A stretch of 17,512 nt of DNA. Origin: DAOUBA01 sp034432855. Its GTDB lineage: Bacteria > Chloroflexota > Anaerolineae > B4-G1. This document shows, piece after piece, positions 1-6,118 of the stretch; position 1 is the first letter of the stretch; each line of letters opens with the position of its first letter. The stretch covers positions 1 to 17,512 of the forward strand of contig DAOUBA010000087.1 of assembly GCA_034432855.1 (NCBI GenBank), written 5' to 3'. Both the position numbers and the translations under genes were made by a program. Below the pieces are notes generated by a model. It saw only the letters and a list, made by a program, of their open reading frames with translations. It did not search any database and was not told the origin of the DNA.

Positions 1-14
1 AAAGGAGAAATCGT

Positions 15-49
15 GGGGTTGGGCGGGCGCTTCGCGCCTGCCCAACCCC
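15..49. terminator. GC-rich hairpin at left edge, possible terminator of an upstream gene
   Basis: A 15-bp stem (15-29 with 35-49, one G-T wobble) closes a CTTCG loop. No clear T-run follows on either strand: CCGAAAAATC on plus, and a weak ATTTCT on minus. It could be a terminator of a gene outside the window or a dispersed palindrome. An AAAGGAG precedes it, but the reading frame that follows (13-282) runs through the promoter and antitoxin gene and is not believed. Confidence 0.4.
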
Positions 50-121
50 CCGAAAAATCCCTTTCCTTGGGTATCGGGATGCGTCACATCGAAGATGTGG
101 GCAATCACCAGTGTGCCACTC

Positions 122-149
122 TTGACGCCTGCCATAGGCAGGGTATAAT
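122..149 (+). promoter_or_regulatory. Sigma70-type promoter of the toxin-antitoxin pair
   Basis: TTGACG at 122-127 and a consensus TATAAT at 144-149 are separated by 16 bp. Transcription would begin near 156, about 29 bases before the antitoxin ATG. The spacer is almost entirely a palindrome (128-142), and a second palindrome (155-167) covers the expected start site. This layout suggests repression by the encoded antitoxin. Confidence 0.75.
128..142. promoter_or_regulatory. Candidate antitoxin operator, palindrome in the promoter spacer
   Basis: CCTGCC-ATA-GGCAGG is a perfect 6-3-6 inverted repeat lying between the -35 and -10 boxes. AbrB/MazE/VapB-type antitoxins are dimers that bind such dyads and repress their own operon. 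The operator role is inferred from position only. Confidence 0.5.
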
Positions 150-154
150 AAACT

Positions 155-167
155 GTGGAAATTCCAC
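155..167. promoter_or_regulatory. Second palindrome at the predicted transcription start
   Basis: GTGGAA-A-TTCCAC is a perfect 6-1-6 inverted repeat directly downstream of the -10 box. Its sequence differs from the spacer palindrome, so it could bind another regulator, or the toxin-antitoxin complex, or be chance. Confidence 0.4.
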
Positions 168-184
168 TTTTTGGAGGAACAACG

Positions 185-487
185 ATGTCCAGGTCCACTC
201 TGACTCGGGTGGTTCATCCGCTGCGGCGTGGGCAACTCACCATCCCGGCCGAGTTTCGCCGGAGGTTGGGTATTGGCGATGATACCCTCCTGCAATTGAC
301 CCTGCACGAGGACCGGATCGAAGTGAAACCGGTAGTTGCCACACCGGCGACCCGTATGGCCTGGGCGCGGGAACTCTATGCACTATTCGCTCCTGTTCGC
401 CAGGAGGCCCAGGCGATGGATGAGGCCGAAATTGACGCCTTGATTGACGAGGCCGTAGACGAAGTGCGGTCAAAGAGCAATGGTTAG
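185..487 (+). CDS. AbrB/SpoVT-family antitoxin
   Basis: A 100-residue protein. Residues about 6-50 match the swapped-hairpin AbrB/SpoVT DNA-binding domain, seen in the string RRGQLTIPAEFRRRLGI and the following beta hairpin ending in RIEVKPV. Residues about 58-98 form an acidic helical tail, which in this class wraps and blocks the toxin. The ATG at 185 is chosen because GGAGG at 173-177 lies at good distance; an in-frame GTG at 155 would place the start on the predicted transcription start. The gene overlaps the downstream PIN toxin by 8 bp, so the two are probably translationally coupled. Expected role: it neutralises the toxin and represses the shared promoter through the palindromes there. 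The family call is firm; VapB versus MazE naming is not settled by sequence alone. Confidence 0.85.
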   Translation: MSRSTLTRVVHPLRRGQLTIPAEFRRRLGIGDDTLLQLTLHEDRIEVKPVVATPATRMAWARELYALFAPVRQEAQAMDEAEIDALIDEAVDEVRSKSNG

Positions 488-899
488 GGCCGTCTTTGAC
501 ACCGACGTCTTCATTCGCGCGCTCATCAATCCGCACTCGCGCGGCGGCCGGTTGTTGGACGAATTTGCCGGTGCCTACGAGTTGGTTCTCTCCCCCGCCA
601 TCATCCGTGAAATACTGGACGTGTTGCACCGACCACGCTTGCGGGCCCGATTCGCCCACATCACCCGTCTCGATGTGACTCGCATCATCGCCCTTTTTGA
701 GCAGGCTCAGGTGGTAGAGCCGCTCGACGTGCCGGCAGTCTCCCGCGATCCACACGATGACAAGTTCCTGGCCTGTGCCAAGACCGGCCAGGCCGACTAT
801 CTGGTGATCGAGGACAACGATCTGCTGGCCCTGGGCGTTTACAAAGGCACCAGAATATGTCGGCCTGCCGAGTTCATCGCTCTGCTGGAAGCCCAATAG
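480..899 (+). CDS. PIN-domain toxin, putative ribonuclease
   Basis: A 139-residue protein of full PIN-domain length, resembling the group annotated as 'putative toxin-antitoxin system toxin component, PIN family'. PIN toxins are Mg-dependent endoribonucleases that cleave tRNA or other RNA. The acidic active-site set is visible: D7/D9 in VFDTDVFIRAL, E44 in REILDVL, D93/D94 in DPHDDKFLACA, and D112/D114 in IEDNDLL. The pattern is intact, so the toxin should be catalytically competent. The ATG at 480 lies inside the 3' end of the antitoxin gene, a typical overlap for this class. Its stop (897-899) is followed after 2 bases by the kinase ATG, so the kinase may be cotranscribed. The RNA target cannot be read from sequence. 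Confidence 0.88.
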   Translation: MVRAVFDTDVFIRALINPHSRGGRLLDEFAGAYELVLSPAIIREILDVLHRPRLRARFAHITRLDVTRIIALFEQAQVVEPLDVPAVSRDPHDDKFLACAKTGQADYLVIEDNDLLALGVYKGTRICRPAEFIALLEAQ

Positions 900-901
900 G
901 T

Positions 902-2398
902 ATGAAGCCCACTCTCGTCATCGGCATTGACTCCAGCACCACCGCCTGTAAGGCCATCGCCTGGGACCGCACAGGGCAGGCCGTGGCCGAGGGACGTGCT
1001 GCCTATCCGCTTCTCACACCTGCACCTCACTGGTACGAGCAGGACGCCGAGCAGTGGTGGGACGGCCTGTGTGCTGCGCTCAGGGCGCTCCTGGCGCAGG
1101 TTGATCCTGCCCGCGTCGAGGCGCTGTGCATCACCCATCAACGTGAGACCTTTGTGCCGGTAGATGAGCGTGGGCGGCCCCTGCGTCGCGCCATCCTCTG
1201 GCTCGACGAACGCAGCCGCCAGCAGGTGGCGCACCTGCGACAGGCAATCGGCGAAGAGCACTTCCACCGCCTCACCGGCAAGCCGCTCACCACCAACCCG
1301 GCGCTGCCCAAGATCGCTTGGCTGATGCAACACGAGCCGGAGGTCGTAGCGCGCAGCGCCAAATTCCTCGACGTGCACGCGTTCCTCGTCCATCGTCTCA
1401 CCGGCGAGTTCCGCACGAGCATCGCCTCCGCCGACCCTTCTGGCTTGGTGGACTTGGAGCATCGCGTCTGGGCCGCCGACCTGATGCACGAGTTGGGTCT
1501 ACAGCCCAATCAGTTCCCTGCCCTGGTCGAACCCGGCGCCGTCATCGGAAGGGTGAGCCGTCAGGCCGCGACCGTCACCGGGTTGCCGGCAGGACTGCCG
1601 GTCGTGGCCGGTGCCGGCGATGGCCAATGCGCCGGCTTGGGCGCCAATGCCATGACCGACCGGGCCTCGCTCAATCTGGGTACCGCCGTCGTCAGCGGCG
1701 TCCTCAGTCCACGCTACGTCACCGATCGCGCCTTTCGCACACTCTATGCCCCCATCGCCGGCTCGTATTTCCTGGAGGCGGTCATCCAGAGCGGTGCATT
1801 CATCATCAGTTGGTTCACCCAGCAATTCGGTGGCGACCTGGAGGCGTTGGAAACGGCGGCTGCTCAGGTTCCCCCTGGATCGTTGGGCCTTGTGCTGGTT
1901 CCGTACTGGAGTCATGCCATGACGCCGTACTGGGATCCTCTCGCTTCCGGCATCACGATCGGCTGGAGCGGCGCACATAGGCGCGAGCACTTCTATCGCG
2001 CCATCCTCGAGGGTATCGCGTTCGAGCAGCGATTGTTGGGTGAAGGAATCGTGGCGGCCACGGGACAGCTGTTCTGTGAGTACGTCGCATTGGGTGGAGG
2101 AAGCCGCAGCGACTTGTGGTGTCGGATCATGGCCGATGCGACAGGCGTCCCGGTCGTGCGCGCCGCCACAGGCGAAGCGACCTGCCTGGGCGTCGGCATC
2201 CTTGCCGCGACTGCGGTGGGATGGTATCCCGATCCATTTAAGGCTGCTACTGCAATGAGTCACACCACAGAGCGGTTCCCCCCGGATGCTCGAGTGCAGC
2301 CTATCTATGAGCAGCTCTACACGGGGGTCTACCGCCTGCTCTTCCCCGCGCTCCGTCCACTGCTCCACCGCCTGGCCGACTTGACCTATAACGCATGA
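902..2398 (+). CDS. FGGY-family carbohydrate kinase, xylulokinase-like
   Basis: A 498-residue protein of usual length for FGGY sugar kinases, which transfer phosphate from ATP to a sugar or polyol. The N-terminal fold starts with the phosphate loop LVIGIDSSTTACKAIAWD. The catalytic base is probably D240 in VAGAGDGQCAGLG. The C-terminal actin-like domain shows NLGTA (258-262) and the nucleotide-binding GGGSRSDLW (398-406). HQRETFVPVD (79-88) recalls the 'QRET' of glycerol kinases rather than the SGQMHG of classical xylulokinases, so the substrate is uncertain. The ATG at 902 is chosen because the protein then begins exactly at the conserved strand; an earlier in-frame ATG (857) lies inside the toxin gene. 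No sugar transporter or isomerase is nearby to reveal the substrate. The ribosome-binding site is weak, which fits coupling to the PIN gene. Confidence 0.85.
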   Translation: MKPTLVIGIDSSTTACKAIAWDRTGQAVAEGRAAYPLLTPAPHWYEQDAEQWWDGLCAALRALLAQVDPARVEALCITHQRETFVPVDERGRPLRRAILWLDERSRQQVAHLRQAIGEEHFHRLTGKPLTTNPALPKIAWLMQHEPEVVARSAKFLDVHAFLVHRLTGEFRTSIASADPSGLVDLEHRVWAADLMHELGLQPNQFPALVEPGAVIGRVSRQAATVTGLPAGLPVVAGAGDGQCAGLGANAMTDRASLNLGTAVVSGVLSPRYVTDRAFRTLYAPIAGSYFLEAVIQSGAFIISWFTQQFGGDLEALETAAAQVPPGSLGLVLVPYWSHAMTPYWDPLASGITIGWSGAHRREHFYRAILEGIAFEQRLLGEGIVAATGQLFCEYVALGGGSRSDLWCRIMADATGVPVVRAATGEATCLGVGILAATAVGWYPDPFKAATAMSHTTERFPPDARVQPIYEQLYTGVYRLLFPALRPLLHRLADLTYNA

Positions 2399-2469
2399 GC
2401 CGTTAGAATAGAAGGCCGCATCCTGTACGTTGGTTGGGTGTTCTTTATATGCGAGAAGGCCAGGGCCGT

Positions 2470-3927
2470 ATGGTAGTGAGCAACTCGATTGCACTCAGAC
2501 CTGTTCATCCGTGGTTGCGCAAAATTCGCGCCGCGTTTGTGCCTGAATTCATGACCCCTCTGCTAAAGGGAGCCTTCGGCAGGTTACGGCGTCGCTTCCA
2601 TCTGCACGGGCACACGGTTCAGGAGATACCCGACGATGATACCGACGTCATCTTGACCACCGCTCCCTTCGGCGAACCGCTGGGATGGCGGCAGGCGTTG
2701 CTCTTCACTGCCCGCAGGCGTTTCAAATTGAGCCGCCAGCCGGTGCTCTACACGCTCCTCCACGCGACGCCGGCCCGCTTCCAGCAGTTGCTCGACCACT
2801 TTGCTGCGGCGCTGGCCAAGAATCCACCCGACCCGGCGGACTATGCCTTCCCCGACCTGGTGCCGCAGGCCTACCGCGTCCTCTACGAGCAGGGCAGTCG
2901 CGGGGGGCCGATCCTGGCATTGGAACGGCTGTTGCAGGCTCAGTCGAAGAGCATCCACGTGATCTTGATGGTCGGCGAGGAGCACCCGCTTGCCGCGTAT
3001 CACTTCGACCTGGTCGGTGCCTATCCGCGTAGCGACGGGACGGACCACGAGGCATTCTACGACGACATCGTCCTGCGCATCGTGACCACGCTCAGTGCCA
3101 GCGAGGTGACCCAGCACCAGGTCGTGGGGACGCCGATCCCGCGTGAACAGTGGCAACGTCTCAGCACGCCGCAAGCGATGTGTGAGGCTGGGCGGCAACT
3201 GGGGCAACGCAACTTTTTCACCGAGATGGTGCGTATTGCCGATCTCGTTCGCGTCCCCGCCGTTGCCGATGCCGTGGCCGATCAGTACAGCGAGGGCTGT
3301 TTTGCCACGTGGGACGCCGAATTGGGCGCCCTCGTCGCCACCGTGACCGGCAGCGCGCGGCCCGTGGACAAGGGAAGCCTCACCGAAGACGACCTTGCCG
3401 TGATCGTGGACGTGCGGCCCGAGGGCACCGGGGCGCTCATACGCCACGTCGAGGGCAAGCGCAACGATCCTCCGTCTTCTGAGGCAGTCGAAATGATGGA
3501 TCTGGATAGTGTGCTACCCCAGATAATTCTCGATGGCATCCATGTCCCGGTCGTGCGCTCCAAACTGCACGGCCATCGCGGCGTCGCGGCTTACGATCCA
3601 TCTCGGGTCGAGTACGTGCCTCTCGATCCACCCTATTATCACTATCCGGTCTCCTGCGCCACCGATGCCCAGGCTCGCGGCATCAAGGCGGCTTTTGCTC
3701 GCTCACAAGCCTTGCAGGACCCCGACGATCCCCGCCGGGTAGTCTTTACTGTGCTACCCACACACGGCGTCGTCATCGTGGAAAAATGGGTTCCAGGCGC
3801 CGTCCCTTTCCAGGTGATCTGGGAATGTATGGACACAGGCGCCTTGCAGATAGACAGGCGTATTCCGCAGGGGCCGATGGAATTCGTCCCAGGAGCGGAC
3901 GGCAGGATGGTGCTGAGAACGATGTAA
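2470..3927 (+). CDS. Unassigned 485-residue protein
   Basis: I do not recognise a family. The protein looks cytosolic: no signal peptide and no clear membrane segment. The first 45 residues are basic (RLRRRFHLHGH). Strings that look constrained include VILTTAPFGEPLGWRQA (60-76), HVILMVGEEHPLAAYHFD (163-180), a GSARPVDKGSLTEDDLAV stretch (294-311), HVEGKRNDPPSSEAVEMMD (326-344) and SKLHGHRGVAAYDPSRVEY (364-382). No standard nucleotide-binding or catalytic motif is evident. The start at 2470 has AGAAGG 10 bases upstream; an in-frame ATG at 2449 and a TTG at 2434 are alternatives with poorer sites. The frame is uninterrupted for 1.46 kb. The FabH-like gene follows 44 bases later on the same strand, so the two may form one unit and may share a pathway; that link is positional only. 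Confidence 0.75.
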   Translation: MVVSNSIALRPVHPWLRKIRAAFVPEFMTPLLKGAFGRLRRRFHLHGHTVQEIPDDDTDVILTTAPFGEPLGWRQALLFTARRRFKLSRQPVLYTLLHATPARFQQLLDHFAAALAKNPPDPADYAFPDLVPQAYRVLYEQGSRGGPILALERLLQAQSKSIHVILMVGEEHPLAAYHFDLVGAYPRSDGTDHEAFYDDIVLRIVTTLSASEVTQHQVVGTPIPREQWQRLSTPQAMCEAGRQLGQRNFFTEMVRIADLVRVPAVADAVADQYSEGCFATWDAELGALVATVTGSARPVDKGSLTEDDLAVIVDVRPEGTGALIRHVEGKRNDPPSSEAVEMMDLDSVLPQIILDGIHVPVVRSKLHGHRGVAAYDPSRVEYVPLDPPYYHYPVSCATDAQARGIKAAFARSQALQDPDDPRRVVFTVLPTHGVVIVEKWVPGAVPFQVIWECMDTGALQIDRRIPQGPMEFVPGADGRMVLRTM

Positions 3928-3971
3928 GCGCGATGTCTGGCCGCGCGCGCTCTGGCCGAAAGGATGATTAT

Positions 3972-5261
3972 ATGAACGAGACTGCAACCACACCGGGCAG
4001 TTCCCCCGCACCCCGCCCATTCTTCGAGCGCCCTCAAGTTCACCTGGAGGAAATCCCTATCGGGCCAGGAGTTCCACTGGGCATCGAACGGGTCTGGAAT
4101 CCAGAGATCGGGGTCGGAGGGGTTTATGGAACGTGGGGCCCGTGTTACGATAGTAGTACCTTACCCCAGGCAGTCGAAAAGTACCTGGGGAGGCCGCTCA
4201 GGGATGAGGAAAGGCTGAATCTGGACGAGTTGGGCTTCCTCTATCGGCATCATACTCCAATTCTTTCCGAAGAGGATCACCTCGAGTTGGAGGTACAGGT
4301 AGGCGTTCGCTTTCTGCGCGAAGCGGCCCGCGCGAACGGCTGGGAAGTGGAGCAGGTCGAGGGTGTGCTGATCGGCGTCACCCTGCCGGCGGCGGAGGAT
4401 TATGTGGCGCGCATTGCCGGGGAAGCGGGGATTCCTGCAAGTGCCCTCAAGGTGAGTATCCACAAAGCCTGCGACGGCTCGGTGGCCGGTCTGAACCTGG
4501 CGTTGAACCCCGAACTCTCCGCCACTCGCTGTCTGGGCCTGAACATCGCCCAAGAACTGTACGGCAAAAAAGTTCTGGTCGGGGGGATTGAAGGGCTGTC
4601 CCGTAAGGTAAACGCTTCACAGGATACTCAGGCGCTCCAGTTGTTCGGGAACGCCGCCGGCGTGATCGGCGTGATCCCCGGCCAGACGTTCACGTTCCTG
4701 GCAGGCGGCACACACGAGGCATACGACGAAGAGGGCATGCTGCAATTGCGCATGTTCTACCCCCACTCTCGCCAGAGGGTCGAAGGGCAGTCACTGGTCG
4801 AGGTGACGCAGGCGGGAGAAAACCACATCCGCGTCGCCGGTATGCAGCACGAACCGGCCAATGGAGCACCGATCTCGATGGCCGGCCCGATGGGCATGGT
4901 CAAACTCTTCGTGCGCAACGGCGTGGTCGCTGTCCGGGACGTTTATAACGCCTATCGGCAACGGATGGTCGAGCAGGGCAGGCCGGATAAGGGCATCCAG
5001 GTTGCGATCGTTCACCATGCCAACCTCAAGATCAACCAGTTGAAGGAAAAGCAATTGCAGAAAGAGGGCATCTGCTTCCCGATGCCCTGGCTGTTGAGCG
5101 ATTTCGGCAACGTCAGCGCGGCATCGAACATGGTGGCTTTCTTGCGCGTGTTGCCCGACCTGCGTCCTGGCGATCACGTGCTGTTCGACGGCTTTGGGGC
5201 CGGCTCTTACTACGACGTGGTCGTCGTCGAGATGGGAAAGAACAATCCGCAATCGGTATAA
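3972..5261 (+). CDS. 3-oxoacyl-ACP synthase III (FabH)-like condensing enzyme
   Basis: A 429-residue thiolase-fold protein. The KASIII catalytic triad is visible in order: C167 in HKACDGSVAGL, H348 in IVHHANLKIN (matching PHQANLRI of FabH), and N380 in FGNVSAASNMV. The C-terminal DGFGAGSYYDVVVVE matches the closing glycine-rich loop. FabH condenses acyl-CoA with malonyl-ACP; relatives make polyketide starters, long-chain ketones or HMG-CoA. At about 100 residues longer than FabH, with a roughly 100-residue region before the core and insertions around 240-300, this belongs to a divergent branch rather than housekeeping FabH. The start at 3972 has AAAGGA 7 bases upstream; an upstream in-frame start at 3786 lies within the preceding gene. 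No other fatty-acid gene is near, so the substrate is unknown. Confidence 0.85.
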   Translation: MNETATTPGSSPAPRPFFERPQVHLEEIPIGPGVPLGIERVWNPEIGVGGVYGTWGPCYDSSTLPQAVEKYLGRPLRDEERLNLDELGFLYRHHTPILSEEDHLELEVQVGVRFLREAARANGWEVEQVEGVLIGVTLPAAEDYVARIAGEAGIPASALKVSIHKACDGSVAGLNLALNPELSATRCLGLNIAQELYGKKVLVGGIEGLSRKVNASQDTQALQLFGNAAGVIGVIPGQTFTFLAGGTHEAYDEEGMLQLRMFYPHSRQRVEGQSLVEVTQAGENHIRVAGMQHEPANGAPISMAGPMGMVKLFVRNGVVAVRDVYNAYRQRMVEQGRPDKGIQVAIVHHANLKINQLKEKQLQKEGICFPMPWLLSDFGNVSAASNMVAFLRVLPDLRPGDHVLFDGFGAGSYYDVVVVEMGKNNPQSV

Positions 5262-5299
5262 CCGGATTCTGGCGAATCTGATTGGGTGGGGAAGAGCCC

Positions 5300-5396
5300 A
5301 AAAACCCGTTTTCTGGACCGATGAGTGGGGATTTTCTCCCCAAAGGGCAACCTTTGTGGGGCGTGGACCTCACCGGTTGCGAGAAAACGGGTTTTT
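5300..5396. repeat. Nested 97-bp inverted repeat, structured element or bidirectional terminator
   Basis: The outer arms (5300-5314 and 5382-5396) are perfect 15-bp complements built around AAAAACCCG/CGGGTTTTT. Inside them 5316-5325 pairs with 5369-5378 (one mismatch, one wobble). The core CCCCAAAGG (5338-5346) pairs with CCTTT-GT-GGGG (5351-5361) around a GCAA tetraloop. GGGGA (5327-5331) can instead pair with TCCCC (5337-5341), so two core folds compete. The outer A-run and T-run resemble a bidirectional intrinsic terminator with a large structured loop. It fills most of the 160-bp gap before the response regulator. It could also be a dispersed palindromic element. Confidence 0.65.
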
Positions 5397-5421
5397 CCGT
5401 CACTCTAGGGTAAAGCGACTG

Positions 5422-6114
5422 ATGGAGACCGGTGAAACTATCCTGGTGGTCGAAGATGAGCCAACCCTGCGTGAGACGCTGGAATATAACCTGACTCATC
5501 AGGGCTACCACGTCTATACCGCTACCGATGGCTGGACGGCGCTGGACATGGCACGCCGCGAGCAGCCGGCGTTGATCATCCTCGACGTGATGCTGCCGGG
5601 CCTCGATGGCTTCGAGGTCTGCCGCCGGTTGCGCCAGGAGATGGATGTCCCTATCTTGATGCTCACGGCACGTGCCGAGGAGGTGGATCGCGTCGTTGGG
5701 CTGGAGATCGGCGCGGATGATTACGTGACCAAGCCGTTCAGCATGCGCGAACTCCTCGCGCGGGTCAAAGCGCACCTGCGACGTGAACGGCGCGGCCAGG
5801 CGGCTACTCGTCCCGCAAAACTGGTCTTTGACGACCTGGTGATAGACGAATCGCGTCACGAAGTGCGGCTTGCAGGGCAACCGCTCTATCTCAAGCCCAA
5901 AGAGTACGAGTTACTGCTCTTCCTGGCTCGCAACCGGGGCATCGTTTTTTCCCGCGACGAAATCCTGGAGCGTGTGTGGAGCTGGGATTTCACCGGCGGC
6001 AGCCGGACGGTAGACGTCCACGTGCGCTGGCTGCGAGAAAAGATCGAGCCCGACCCGAGACAGCCCACGCGCATCGTCACCGTACGCGGGGCCGGGTATC
6101 GCTTCGAGGGATGA
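5422..6114 (+). CDS. phoB: OmpR/PhoB-family response regulator
   Basis: A 230-residue two-domain regulator of normal family length. The receiver domain (about 7-120) shows the acidic pair E11/D12, phosphoacceptor D55 in IILDVMLPGLDGFEV, T82 in MLTARAEE and K104 in YVTKPFSMREL. The C-terminal winged helix (about 134-229) shows LYLKPKEYELLLFLARN and the recognition segment TVDVHVRWLREKIE, ending in VRGAGYRF. The ATG at 5422 places the receiver at the N-terminus; longer in-frame starts run back through the palindrome into the preceding gene. The partner kinase starts 4 bases downstream and the pst genes follow, so a phosphate-starvation regulator (PhoB/PhoP type) is the best reading. Its target is probably the repeat array at 7908-7946. 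Symbol assignment rests on context. Confidence 0.88.
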   Translation: METGETILVVEDEPTLRETLEYNLTHQGYHVYTATDGWTALDMARREQPALIILDVMLPGLDGFEVCRRLRQEMDVPILMLTARAEEVDRVVGLEIGADDYVTKPFSMRELLARVKAHLRRERRGQAATRPAKLVFDDLVIDESRHEVRLAGQPLYLKPKEYELLLFLARNRGIVFSRDEILERVWSWDFTGGSRTVDVHVRWLREKIEPDPRQPTRIVTVRGAGYRFEG

Positions 6115-6118
6115 GCCG

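Noticed and set aside
13..282. Open frame with AAAGGAG and a GTG start at the left edge
   Set aside because: It runs through the hairpin, the toxin-antitoxin promoter and the antitoxin gene in another frame, and its protein has no domain-like features.
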